In this document: piece by piece, positions 46,536 through 57,687 of the stretch
Numbering within the stretch: the stretch's first letter is position 1
Layout of the letters: the number at the start of each line of letters is the position of its first letter
DNA from: Xenoacremonium recifei
Taxonomy: Eukaryota; Ascomycota; Sordariomycetes; Hypocreales; Nectriaceae
Direction of reading: 5' to 3'
Length of the DNA: 64,000 nucleotides
Assembly: GCA_012184525.1 (NCBI GenBank)
Contig: WOFQ01000047.1
Location: 186,001-250,000 of the forward strand
Made by a program: the position numbers and the translations under genes
The notes under the pieces: generated by a model
Told to the model about the DNA's origin: nothing
The model's input: only the letters and a program-made list of their open reading frames with translations
Databases searched by the model: none

Positions 46536-47873
46536 TCAGATGAACATGTTACTAGGACCGGAGGAATTGAACGAATTGGTGGGACCACCCTCGGAACTAC
46601 GGGTTCTCATCGCCTCGACTGAATAGTGGTCGACGAGAGCCGCGACGTTGGGACGCCGGGCCGTCATTTTGCCCAGCTCAACCGTGTTGGCCTTCTTGCC
46701 GACATCGCGGGCAATCGCGGCGCTCTGGACGACGTCGTTGAGCAGCTCGACGAGTTGGACGTCGTTGGCCTCGCACAGCTGCTCGGTCTCGAAGGCGGCG
46801 CGGTCCGAGGGGATGACGAGATCGAAGCGACTGACGAGGGCTTGAATCTGGCGCAGGACGGTGAGCGACGGGGTTGTGTTGTCGGTGTCCATGGTGCCGG
46901 GGTCGGCGGTCTCGCCGCTGACGTAGGAGGGCGGGAGGCGCTCGAGGTAGGTGGTGAGGAGGCTGATGCGGGAGCGGAGCATCTTGATGGCGTTGGCACG
47001 CGTGGTGAGGGCGGCAATCAGCTCGTCCTCAGCTTGGGTCAGTCCGGCATCATCAGTTTGGAGAAGCTCTCGCTTGTCATCTCCGCTCTCGACCAGCCGG
47101 CGCTTTCCTTTGCCGTTCGACTCTATGGATCGGAGCTTCTCATCTTTAGGTGCAGCAGCTGCAGCACTTCCGCCTGCGCCAGCGATGAAGTCCATGCTGA
47201 TCATCTCGGTCTCGTCGGTCTCGATGGAGTATGGAAGCTCGCGGAATTTGAGGCTGAGGCCGGGCTGCCCGTCGTCCATCTTTCTATCCTCGCCATCCCG
47301 GTTGGCAGTCGGGTCGTCGACCTCGTATATGCTCTCGTAGACGGTAAGGGGGAGCTTGCCGCCCACGGTGTGATTTATCACCTCCTCGGTGTGAAACCCT
47401 AGGAAGATAGCCGCTTCGGATGTCCATTTGTCGAAGAAAGCGCTGTGAATGGGCATGATTGCTGCGGAAGGGCCCTTGGAGGATAGCAGGGTGTACCAGC
47501 CGACGAGCTCCAGATCCGGGTGAACTTCCATCACTTCAGAGAAGTCAGACTTGAGCGGTCTTCACAAGATGCCTCAACAAGGAGAAAAAAACTCACTGAG
47601 TTTCTGTCGCAATTCGAACTTTTCTTCGTTTACAACCCAGCTCCCATTCTCGCCCGACGGTTGAAGATAGATATCAAAGGCATGGTTGACCTTGACTTCA
47701 TGGCCGTCAATCTTGCCCAGCAGAGCTCCCGCCACGGGTCCGGCCTGGTTGCGCAGAGTGTGCCGAGTGATATAGTCCGATATCGTGAGCAGCACGAGCG
47801 GGTGGAGGATGACCTGGAGGCCAGAGCTCGCCTGGGTGGACAGGTACGGATTCGGGGGTGCTGCGGCAGCCAT
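46536..47873 (-). CDS. csn6: COP9 signalosome subunit 6 (MPN- domain)
   Basis: Structural subunit of the COP9 signalosome, which removes Nedd8 from cullins and controls development and light responses in moulds. Exons are 47873..47597 and 47533..46536, giving 424 residues. The GTGAGT donor and CTGAAG acceptor restore the frame into MEVHPDLELVGWYT. The MPN domain occupies about 1-160: LQVILHPLVLLTISDY, GPVAGALLGK and ELVGWYTLLSS. The JAMM zinc motif (HxH with downstream D) is absent, as expected for CSN6, which pairs with the catalytic CSN5. The C-terminal helical half includes AEDELIAALTTRANAIKML and ends in a Ser/Asn-rich tail. An acidic/basic insert lies between MPN and helices. Confidence 0.93.
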
Positions 47874-49180
47874 GATGGAGATAGAGGGGCAGGGCGAACA
47901 GCTTGGATCTCGACTCGCGGCGGCCGCAGAAGGGGACGAAGGGGCTCTCTTCGCAGAGATCAGGTCTTTCGGCAGCTCTGGAGGGCGACTGCGGGCGGTT
48001 TCGGCGTCGGGGTGGGTTGGAGGTGCGCAAACAGCGTGATGGTGACGATGCCCCGCGCCTGCAATCTGTGGGGTTGGTGATGAAGCCGGGAGTCTCTCAT
48101 GGAGCGATTGCTGGAGGTCCATTCCAGTCGCGATGACTAAGCCCCGCCGCCCCGCTGCGGCCTCAGGGAATAAGGCTCCTCCTGCTGGAGATGCATTGAT
48201 GCACATGCCAGCCCGCAGCGTCTCTCATCTCATGCAAACCCTGGCCCCTTTTCGTCCCGGGCCTTACGCCCGTTGCCGTCCCTACCAAGACATTTTGATT
48301 TCTGCCAGTCTCTCCGCCTCTGGACGAACCTCTCCTCCTCCTCCTAGGCATCTGCAAGACGGCGACTTCAGCGGCGATCCGTGGCGGCTGCTGCTCCGGC
48401 ACATCTACAGAGTTTGGATCTTCGCAATCCGCCCTTTGATCGCCTGGCCGGATGCTGCCAAAGCTGCCCGCTAGCTTCCAGGCGACCCTCCTGTCTCCAT
48501 CCACGCTTTGTTCCATTTTCGCTAGGCCTTCGTGTTGGGGTCTGTCCGTCATGGGTGAAGATCGACGTCCAACATTCATTATCACACGCCATTCTCCCAC
48601 CTCAGCTGAGCCGCGCATTGCAACTACAGCCTTTCGTCGTCTTCTTTCTCCAACTACGAATTGACAGCTATTACTCCAATCAACGCCATTTTGTGTTGCT
48701 ATTCACAGGAAGTGTAGAATCAGAGGTAAACAATCGTCTTCGTCCCCCTTTGTCAGTCATAGCCAGTCTGCCTTTGTTTCTCGTTTGCTGGCCCCTTACG
48801 ACCGATTGACGGCCTGCTCCTCTGTTGTCAGTCATTGGGTGCTTCTGCGAACTTCGTGCCTCTTTTGCTCATTCGCATCAACGCATCTTTCACTGATTGA
48901 TCGCTTCAATACCGTTTACACCTTCCTTGCGAGCAACCAGTCGCTAATTCATGGCGTTCTAGACCTCTGTGGGTTACCCCATGTATAAATCCTGTGGGAG
49001 CGTGGCGGGGCGAATATCTTCAACAACTTGACTTGCTGAAGCCGCCATTTTATGCTCGCACTCTGTCCTCAACAACGCACGACTGAGCCGAGATTACCTG
49101 AATATTTCTCGATCCATTGACGCCTTTCGTCACCGCAGGTGTTGGTGGTCATAGCCACCCACCACCCTCAGCCTCCAACC
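47874..49180. other. Intergenic region, csn6 promoter
   Basis: No supportable gene in 1.3 kb. The plus strand from 48.2 to 48.9 kb is CT-rich, and CACCGCAG at 49131-49138 resembles a splice acceptor. This would fit a spliced 5' leader for the small plus-strand ORF that follows, but it is not proven. Confidence 0.45.
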
Positions 49181-49450
49181 ATGGATCCCGCTTGTGCGAA
49201 ACGGCATCGCGAGGATACTATCACGAGCGAATCGCCGGTGCCGAGCAAAAAAAGCAAACAAGCTGTTACCTTCGGGTCGTCTGATTCGTCCTCGTCCGCT
49301 TCGTCGATGGGAAGTCCTGCCACCATCAGCCTGGCATTCCCACCACCACTACGAATAGATACGTCCCATCCGACTTTCAAGGACGTTCACTACGATGAAC
49401 CAGCACTACGACCTGGATCACCACAACCTACTTCACCAAGAACTCGATAG
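49181..49450 (+). CDS. Small hypothetical protein with nuclear-signal-like segments
   Basis: Single open frame of 89 residues, from an ATG in good context (AACCATGG). The N-terminus has KRHRED and PSKKSKQ, which resemble nuclear localisation signals, then a Ser-rich run and a proline-rich C-terminus. No known domain is recognised. The CT-rich DNA and acceptor-like site upstream suggest a transcribed leader. Length and low complexity leave open that it is a chance frame. Confidence 0.4.
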   Translation: MDPACAKRHREDTITSESPVPSKKSKQAVTFGSSDSSSSASSMGSPATISLAFPPPLRIDTSHPTFKDVHYDEPALRPGSPQPTSPRTR

Positions 49451-49947
49451 CATGAGCTAAATACGCCGACTCATAGCATGACAAGCGCTGTGCCAATCGA
49501 TTCGTCGAAACCCAGCACAACCACGGGCGTGTGTCCGTTCTCACCCGTTTACTCTCCTTAAAATTACACCAAACATGACGAAGATACGAGTGCATTGGCT
49601 ATCCGACTACGAGAAGTCGCTACTATTAATGACGCATACTTAATTGAGGCCTGAGACGGGCCATTAACAGCACATGAGATACCCCTTACAGGCGTTGCAT
49701 GATTCATAGATACGAGAAGGACTTGAAAAGAGACAATGGGAGAATAGAAGATAGAATTTATTGGGGGTTGAGTCGGGGTCTAAACATCTACCACGAAGGC
49801 AGGAGTTTCTCTACGCAAGAGGGGGTTAAGTCGTGTTCTAAACCTCAAACCTCGAGGGCAGGAATTTCTTTACGCAAATCTGTACACTTAGCATGCCACC
49901 TTTTTTTTTATATCACGAGACCTCTTACAGGAGACTGAATGTCATCC
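49451..49947. other. Intergenic region with tandem duplication
   Basis: About 500 bases between two small ORFs. It contains the 58-bp duplication listed separately. Similar short sequences, GAGATACCCCTTACAGG at about 49676 and GAGACCTCTTACAGG at about 49917, flank it in direct orientation. Confidence 0.5.
49763..49878. repeat. Two imperfect 58-bp tandem repeats
   Basis: Copy 1 is 49763-49820 and copy 2 is 49821-49878; both start GGGGGTT and end near TACGCAA. The shared core GGCAGGAxTTTCTxTACGCAA is conserved apart from transitions. Confidence 0.85.
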
Positions 49948-50367
49948 TCAAAAAGGAATGTCCCAGGCTCTGGCATCCTCCTTGATCTCGATAATCTCAA
50001 GCGTCACCAAAGCCAAATTCTCGCTCAGGCGGTCCTCAATCATGTCCATGACGACAGTATCGCCGCGCGCCTTGGCCTTGCGCATCTCATGTAAAAGCTC
50101 CTCCTGACGCAGCTGGAACTGCATACGAATAGCATGGATCCTGTATTCCGGATCACATGGGCCGCATGTGTCATCGATATACCTCACCGCAATTTTTATC
50201 TGGCAAGCAGCCGGATTGCTGCAGATATGACGCTCGTGTTTTGCCTCATGACCGCACGCAAATGCGGTCACAGACTTTCGGCAAGTCATTGCCTCTTGTG
50301 TAATATTGCCTCCGCCCGGGTTATGCACCTGGATACTGGGCGCCTCGTTAGTATTGGTTTCAGACAT
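49948..50367 (-). CDS. Small Cys/His-rich hypothetical protein
   Basis: 139 residues from MSETNTNEAP, the preferred start because the longer frame upstream (to 50583) reads through a GTAAGT site and looks non-coding. Cys and His residues cluster at about 28-76 (CRKSVTAFACGHEAKHERHIC, then CGPC), suggesting a small zinc-binding fold. The C-terminal half is a charged amphipathic helix region (LRQEELLHEMRKAKARGD). No family is recognised and no signal peptide is present. The preserved pattern of spaced cysteines argues for a real gene, but expression is unknown. Confidence 0.55.
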   Translation of the reverse strand: MSETNTNEAPSIQVHNPGGGNITQEAMTCRKSVTAFACGHEAKHERHICSNPAACQIKIAVRYIDDTCGPCDPEYRIHAIRMQFQLRQEELLHEMRKAKARGDTVVMDMIEDRLSENLALVTLEIIEIKEDARAWDIPF

Positions 50368-51224
50368 TGTTGGCGTGTATGTACTTACCTTTTGTGGAAA
50401 AGGGCTGGGTGATGTGAATATGTGTGGAGGTGAATACTGGATGTGATGGTGTAGCGAGGAGATCTCTTGTGATCTTTGAGATAAGTTGTTGGGTAGGCGA
50501 AAATATGTAGTAATGTGAATGCCTGATGTGTTAGTGGTGAGGAGTTCTCTTGTGGCATTTGAGATCCAAAGTCTCGGTTTCATATTTATATGTTAGCGAA
50601 ACTTTCGTTTGTGAATTTTACGTTCTTGATTCAAGAGACCGGGCTCATGAACCTAAGTGTTCTCAGTCGCCAAAGGAGTAGTCCTCACGAACACTCTTCT
50701 CGCATTGTTCACTGCGCAGCTGATCTGTGCTTGCAGACATGGCACCTTTCGCCTCTATCCTGCAGGAAATAAACTGAACAAGGTTGCGTCTCTTGTATTT
50801 GCTGGCATTCGTATGTAGACGGGTGAAACACATAGAGGAAATGCCGATAGGCCACGAAATTCGCCGTTCCAGGAATTTATTTCGCACCGAATGCAAGAAA
50901 AGAGCACTACTAATATTTCCTGGGTCCATACTGAACCCTAGGACGTCAAGCTCGAGGCCCTCTCGCAGACGTCTTTGCCTCCCTCGATAACTTTCACACC
51001 GCACTGTTGCGGAATACTCCTAATTATCACTTACGAGCATGTCACTCCAACACCTCATAGGATCGTGCTTATCAGAGTCATACTATTCGCACGAAATGCT
51101 TCCTCTATCCGCACAGGATCTCTTGATTCATGAAAGATTTCTCCTTGAACATGAATGAGGATTTTTTTAGCCACTCAAAGACTAACGGTAGGGTTTAAAA
51201 CAGGAATAGAGATTCAGACCATAT

Positions 51225-51305
51225 AAGGGATAAGGATCTGGATAAGAGGATAGGTATTTGAATAAGGTATAGGGATGAAGATTTTAATAAGGATAGGGAT
51301 CTGAT
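51225..51305. repeat. Degenerate GATAAGG / GGATAGG purine-rich repeat
   Basis: Repeated variants of GGATAAGGAT, GGATAGGTAT and GGTATAGGGAT occur in tandem on the plus strand. They give several GATA-factor-like cores, probably by chance. Confidence 0.7.
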
Positions 51306-51316
51306 CCAGGCTATAT

Positions 51317-51336
51317 ATAAGAGTGCTAACTCTTAT
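51317..51336. repeat. Perfect 8-bp hairpin with 4-base loop
   Basis: ATAAGAGT, loop GCTA, ACTCTTAT. It lies inside the candidate foldback element. Confidence 0.7.
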
Positions 51337-54300
51337 TTATTTATTAAAGCTTTCATAACGGAGATTTCCCTGATTGGGCATAATTTCCACGCGAATAGCG
51401 AATGTATCCCGTACGAATAGTATGACTTTCTTTCGTACTTAGCCCAAAAAGCGCCTACAATCACCAGCCGTGCCAGTAGAAGGCGCAGAAAACGTTGAGT
51501 AAGGCTCTCGATAATCTCCTGCGAGGCTGAAGAAACAACAGAACAGTCGAGATATCGTATATAACAGTTTTCATGTATAGTTGAATCATCAATCTTTAGA
51601 TGACCTTTTCATGAGCGGAGAACGTATCCAAAGCGCGGGATAATTGACCGCAGATAGGGAGATAATTCCACCGCGAAAGCCGGCGAAAAGAATAGTTGAA
51701 AGACATGGATAATGCACGGGAGGTCTTTCAAGGGTTTCAGCTAGAATATGCTTGTAACAATCCGCTATCCTGATCTTTGATCTCGCCTTTTCTATATGGC
51801 TCAATCATTCCTTCCGGAGTTGATATCTCAAGTATGAGTTGCAGTGCTTCTGATCAATCAGCAGTGCTTCAAGCTGTGCCTGTGTCTGCTGGGTCTGAGA
51901 TCGAGTCTCCTCTCAGCAAACCCAAAATCTTGGTCCTCCTCCTTGACTCAAGGTCGAGCAATAGACCCCCTTTCACAATTCATAAATACTGTACTTCAGA
52001 ATCGATTCTGGGGACTTGTCTGCATAGAGGTGCAGCTACGTGTCAAGCCACATGTTGGTAGCGACATCCGGCAGAACAGCTGTCAAGTCCGATGTCACGT
52101 CGTTATCGGATTGATATCATAACCCGCGACGGAGGTACCTCCCTGACGTCTCGCCTCTATTGGAACTTTCGCTGAGACTAATGCGAATCCCGATGACATC
52201 TGACGCACACTGCTGAGTATGTCAATCCTGTAATCTTGTGTAGTCTGTCAATCTGCCAACTCCACGCTTGTCAAGTCGAATTCCCTCCAAACAACGAGGA
52301 GTATTTTCTTGAGTCAGCAGTCGGCGTCATCAATATCACACCACTTGGAACTCCTTGGCTGAATTACTTGGAAGTGCAACTGGGGACTTGCGTGCTCTTT
52401 TACTGCAACGGGCGGAGTTGTCTGGAGGATCATCATATACAGCACGCCAGATCGACACCCCCGCACTGTCAACCAACGCAACGGTGGTTTCGGCCGACCC
52501 TAGACCGAGTCGATCCCGCAGTTTGCGTGAAGGATCGAGGGCCGACTTGATTTGCTATACGAAGTATGAGCTTCCCTTCGTATTAGGTATGTGCAGGAAA
52601 CTCGATCATCAATGTTAAACTCTAGATCCACAGAAAACGTGACTTCATCGTCAGGCCAAGTCCGCATGGACCTTAACATCGGAGATTTTGAGGAGGCTTG
52701 TGGATTGGCTGAGTAGACGATGGATCAGAACGGAACCACTCTCAGCGGAAATATGCCTTGCTCCTTCTCAGGGCTGAGAGTGAATTCCGCGTCTGCGCAT
52801 TTTATGACAAACAAAAGAGTCAAGGGTAAGATGAAGAGGGGCTTATGCTGGAGTGACTTGGCTCGGCGATTCCTCTTTACCACCGCAGGATGCTGACTGG
52901 CTGTGTTGCTATTGCTAAGAGCACGTGCGTATTGTGCATGCATTGCAGAGCTCCAAGCCTGGCGGCATGGAGATAAGATCGGCGGGAGACAGCGGGGTGA
53001 GCTTGTCGTGATCAGGCCAGTAAAGTCATGGCGGTGAGAAAGACGAGATGAGGTTGTCGATGGATGCTTGCACTAGTGGCCACGAGAACCAGGGAGAGAA
53101 AATCAGGGTCTTAGACCTGGACCGGGCTCGGGGATGCGGGCAATGCACTTAAGCCGCGCGGATGAATCATTGGGAGAAGGCGTCTTTTCATAAGAAGATG
53201 AGAGATTGTGTATGCGGTCCACGTCAAGCCATGTCTCGGGCAATTTCCCCTGCTTTGGACCCGGTCTGCCTTGATCGTGAGTTGGAAGGGCTGCCTTTCT
53301 CCGTACGGAGGATTCAAGCGTCCTCAAACTTGCGGAGGATGCAGAGCGTCAACCTCCGTGGCCCCCAAGGGTCGTCCCACATGATCCCTACTAGAAAGAT
53401 CTCGGACAGATCGCCCACAAAGCCCAAAGTCCCACGGACCTTGGCTCCCATGCGGGCAAATGAAATGGTGACCTCGCGAACACCCTTTGGCTGACGATAG
53501 GTGGTTAGCCCGCCTCAATTGGGCGACTTGCAGGCGTGAGATGAGTTGAAAGAGCTACGCTAGCGAGAACAAGCCTCTGCCAGCTGTTCGTTCATCTGCT
53601 AATCAAATCAACTGCATGGTGAGTGTGGATGGTCCAGGCTTTCCGGATCAGCCTCAGCGGCGTCGGACGGCCAATTTCCTCGGGATAGCCCAGCGGTCCG
53701 GCGGCTCGAGACTTTATTTCGCACGTCTCCGTCATCACACCAGGATCCGAGCTGAACAACTAGGCGATCTTGGCTCTCGCAAAGCGAGCCGTGGCTGTTG
53801 GCCAAGGAAGAGGCGACATGAAGGAGGTGGGTGTCATCACTCAGCTCGGCATACGTCGGGCATCTCCACCTCGTTTGTTGTGCCTGGGAAGCACGCGACC
53901 GTTTTCCTGCGCGGATTACGGAGTGCTACGGCAGCAGATCCCCGATGATGTGATGTGTGCAGTTTGGCATTGGAGTCTAATGACAAAGACCCTTCTGTCA
54001 GGACTTTGGTGGCTTTGCTAAGCAGCGTCGGGCTCTTCAAGCGTCAGCACATGATCCTCCTGCAGTAAAACCCTAGATTGAACAATTGATCAGGATGCCT
54101 CATGAGAGCGCAGAACTCGTTCGAGACCTTGTGGCGTACGGCTCTGAGTGGTCGGGCGGGTGCGGCTGATGCTCGTGCCCCGTGAGCGGCTGAGGTCCCC
54201 GAGGTAGTGAATGGGCGCTGAATTAAGCACATGCGAGTTCCATTGGCCAAGCCACCAGCGTTGATCGATGCCCAAAGAAGCCGAGAATGAGGCTGATGAA

Positions 54301-56403
54301 GCAGTCTAGTTGCGGCTGGCTTGTGAAATGGTTGGAGGACAGGCGAAGTCAAAAGTCAAATAACGGGTGACGAGAGTAGTCTAAAACAAGTGTGTCTCAC
54401 AGCCATGGGCCATCACACCCATTCGCGATTGTGAGGGGTGACACATGCAAAAATGGGATTTCGAAGGGATGCGAGGGAGAGAAGCAGAGATGTTGAGGTG
54501 TTGGTGAGGTGGTTCAGCTACAGAATAGATACCTCAGGCTCATTGTCAACCACGGAAGGAAGGAGGAGGGCCTCGACCCAGAACGGACTTGCCGTCAACA
54601 GAACAGGCATCAGGCCTGGACTGCGACTGCCTCAGGTATTCCTTGAGGCGTCAACCTCGATTCCGGGGGCCTGCCGATCCATCATGATCCGTCATCCATC
54701 AACTCCGTCACCAACACTCCTCGGACTTTCCATTACTACAATCGGCGATGCAATTTATAGCATCAATGCGTGCGTGGATCAACGGGATCCGCAGCATTGG
54801 AAACCTTTTGCTCCGGATGGCGCTTTAGACTCTGTCTCGCGTGTCACTCCTCCCTGCCTTAGCCAGGCACACCTCTCCTCTCGTGGATCGGAAGCCAGAG
54901 CTCGGAAGACGATGGTCACCTCATCCAAGTGGCCCCTTACTCGCTGATGCTCGAAACTGCATACGAATGTTTGACGTCGACATCCAGTCCATTGCGGAGC
55001 GTTGCGGGCTATCCGCGTGTATGTAAGAGCGGTGACCCCCTTTCCGGTTCCCGAAACCCTCGAATTAAATTGCCCTTGAATGCTGTTGCCGAGAACACGG
55101 TCCTCTGGTCAGCATCAGCCACCACTGAATCAGATCAGTTCCTGTTCCCCTGTCACTAAGTTACTGACAGCAGGAGCATTGACGATTCCGCCTTGGGCGT
55201 TCAGTGGCCACCGGCTGGGCTTTGTCAAGCGCCAGATCTCTCACACCAGATCCCTCAATCGAGAGTCAAGAGATATCTACCCAAGTATCCTGATCTCAAC
55301 GCCAATCTTCGGCCAGAATCAGATCATCTCAACCGACATCTCCTCAAGCCACTTCATCACCGCCCGGTGCTCGTCTCGCTACTCTAGCGAATCCCCAAAA
55401 TATCGTCTTCTAGCTCCCGGGCTTCCCTGCTGCGTCGTCGTCGTGCCTCTCCACCACCAGTCTCTGGTCAACTCCACTGACACTCCACTTCTCCTTGCTG
55501 GTCCCCTACAGCTCTCCATCCAAACTGCAAAGCCGGCAGCCGGGGAGGAGCTTCTGGTGGCCTTTGGCGTGTCTGGCGTGGTCGTGTCTCGGCCGTGCAC
55601 ACACGAAAAAAACCGACCCGACGCCAGAAACAAAACGACGAAACAGCGGCCCCCTCCGAGGCAGAAACGGAGAAGAGAAGCAAGACGGAGTGAAATCGTG
55701 TGGGCAGCCAGCTAGCTTGCCCTGAACTGAAGACCAAAAAAAAGGACTTCCACCGCCACAAGCATCCCGTGTTGCTTTCACCTGCAGCCGGGAGTTTTCT
55801 TTCACTTTGACAAGTCACCCTTTGTCCTGCTCTGCTCTCCTGACAAGACATTTATAGCGGCGGCGCTGACCCTCATTCGTCTGGCTACTGCGGGTTGGCG
55901 ATAATTGTCTGCAGGCCCTGGTCTGGAGCCCACCGACCGACCGCTCCCGCCTGAGGACAAACAGGACATACAGCAACATCCCTGTCACTCGCACCCCAGC
56001 CGTAGACACGGGTTCCTCCAACGGCGACAGCTTGCAGGCGTGTGAGCCCTGCCAAGCCTTCAGTGACGAACAAGGAACATAGGAGCCCAAAGTACCGTAG
56101 GAGGTGCCGCTCCCTCTACCATCAAGGGGGTGTGTGTCTGGCGCCGCTTTTCAGAGACGCCGAGAGCCAAAGGCCCAAGACCAAAGACCCAAGACCGAGA
56201 CAGACAAGGTGCTTTACGACCGTACCGCCGCCGCCGCTGCCGCTTTGGCTTGCATAGGACGCAAGACCCCCCGGCTTAGCCCAGCATTGCGATCCGACTC
56301 AGCCTTATTCTAGGTGAAAGCTTCCCCTGGCCCCTAGCACAAAGACTCCACCCACAGTCGTTCCCTCGTATTGTCAAGCCAAGCATTCACATAAGGAGAC
56401 GCA

Positions 56404-56411
56404 TATATATA
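56404..56411 (+). promoter_or_regulatory. Possible TATA box of the cyclin gene
   Basis: TATATATA about 255 bases upstream of the ATG, followed by CT-rich DNA that often marks fungal transcription starts. Confidence 0.4.
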
Positions 56412-56664
56412 CACACTGCCCGCCCTCCCTCTAGTTCACCTTGGCCTTTCTACCTTTTATAGCCCCATATCTCGTTTTATGGTGGTTTCCTGGGGAATAC
56501 TTGGCGACGAGAAGCTCTAATCATCTGCAACGAATCGACCCTCTTCTATGAAGACGGTTTGCTTGGGACCTCTTACACGCGCCAAACCATGAGAAGCTGC
56601 CCCCGATACTGCTCTGGATCGAGGACTGGACGACCAAACGCCGAAACGAAGACAGGCCGCAACG

Positions 56665-57687
56665 ATGCGTCGAGATATCAGCCATTCGAGCCTTAAGGCG
56701 GCCGAAGAGGACGAGAGTGACTATCGACTAGAAGCCGGCTACTTCCCCTACCGCCCCCTCTCCAACCTGCCCACACCGCCCCCAAGCTCCCGCAACTCCT
56801 CGGCTGCCCAAAGTCCCCGGACGATGCTGGACGATGGGGAGCCATTGAAGCCCAACTTTCGAGGTACGTATTTCATGAGAGGGAATTGTCCGTTAGGGTC
56901 GCAGCTAACCCTTGCCACAGGCCCCGCCATACACCTCGTCAACCTCATTCCGCCGTCTGCATCCTTGGCCACCCCCTCGGTCCCGCTGGTGCAGGCGATG
57001 CTCGGCCGAGCGAATCTGCCGCTCGAGACGGTGGCCCTGGCAGTCTGCATTCTCGATAGCTTGGACGCCAAGTTTGCCCGGCTCTGGCGCCTAGAGTGCC
57101 CTTTGCAGTCGGGTTACTTTCATTCGACGTCGAAGCGACACACACTGCCTGCGGCGCCGCTCCTCCACCACCAGCCGCAACAGCTCCATATCGACTCGGT
57201 CCACCCCGAACTCATCATCCTGGCGGCTCTGGTGATTGCGGTCAAGTTCATTGAGGATCCCCAAGAGGCGACGCAGTACTACTGCAAGGTCTGGGGCCGC
57301 GGCATGTGGTCATGCGACCAGCTCAATGTGACGGAACGCTGCATCATGGAGAAGCTGAACTACCGCATCATGCCCTTGTGCGACGAAGACTGCCTTACCG
57401 ACGCCATGGTTGACATGCAGCTAGCCGGCCAGCAGCAACCCGACTGGGACATGCAGGAACCTACGCCGCCAAGGAGCACAATGGGGGACGACGACGAGGG
57501 CAACTTCATGCCCGCTCACAGCCGGTCCAAGACGATGGGCACTGGCAGAGCCATGCTTGGACTGGGATTGACTCTGACACCCATGGACACGCCGTCGGGG
57601 GATGCCTCGCAAGCCACGACGCCTCGTCCGGCTGGGGGCTCTGGCGTCAAAGAAGACTACTTTGGGCATGCCCAAACCTTATCATGA
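56665..57687 (+). CDS. Pho85/PCL-type cyclin
   Basis: Likely partner of a Pho85/Cdk5-type kinase in morphogenesis or G1 control. Exons are 56665..56863 and 56921..57687, giving 321 residues. The 57-nt intron (GTACGT donor, GCTAAC branch site, CCACAG acceptor) is a multiple of three with no stop, so unspliced RNA would add 19 residues. Splicing gives GPAIHLVNLIPP, the start of the cyclin fold. Cyclin box features are VALAVCILDSLDAKF, VHPELIILAALVIAVKFIED, and a helix with NVTERCIMEKLNYRI. The last is the position equivalent to the PCL motif before the end of the box. The N-terminus is Pro/Ser-rich (LPTPPPSSR) and the C-terminus has TPPR and TPM sites, possible kinase targets. It could belong to the PCL1/2 or Clg1 branch; I cannot decide which. 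Confidence 0.85.
   Translation: MRRDISHSSLKAAEEDESDYRLEAGYFPYRPLSNLPTPPPSSRNSSAAQSPRTMLDDGEPLKPNFRGTYFMRGNCPLGSQLTLATGPAIHLVNLIPPSASLATPSVPLVQAMLGRANLPLETVALAVCILDSLDAKFARLWRLECPLQSGYFHSTSKRHTLPAAPLLHHQPQQLHIDSVHPELIILAALVIAVKFIEDPQEATQYYCKVWGRGMWSCDQLNVTERCIMEKLNYRIMPLCDEDCLTDAMVDMQLAGQQQPDWDMQEPTPPRSTMGDDDEGNFMPAHSRSKTMGTGRAMLGLGLTLTPMDTPSGDASQATTPRPAGGSGVKEDYFGHAQTLS

Larger units (their letters stand above)
51076..51427. mobile_element. Candidate 352-bp foldback / MITE-like element
   Basis: The ends are inverted repeats. The first 14 bases (AGTCATACTATTCG) are identical, and 29 of the first 37 bases match; six of the eight mismatches are transitions. The interior is non-coding and AT-rich, with a GATAAGG-type purine repeat (51225-51305) and an 8-bp perfect hairpin. 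No target-site duplication is obvious. No transposase is present, so if real it is non-autonomous. Confidence 0.5.
50368..56664. other. Gene-poor region, 6.3 kb
   Basis: No open frame here shows a domain, consistent splice sites or plausible composition. The left part (50.4-52 kb) is AT-richer and holds a candidate foldback element. The right part (54.9-56.66 kb) has long CT-rich stretches, and is probably promoter and leader of the cyclin gene. The middle (52-54.9 kb) shows nothing I can name. Confidence 0.55.

Noticed and set aside
55080..55715. 211-codon plus-strand open frame upstream of the cyclin gene
   Set aside because: Low-complexity composition, CT-rich DNA, no domain; more likely leader or promoter.
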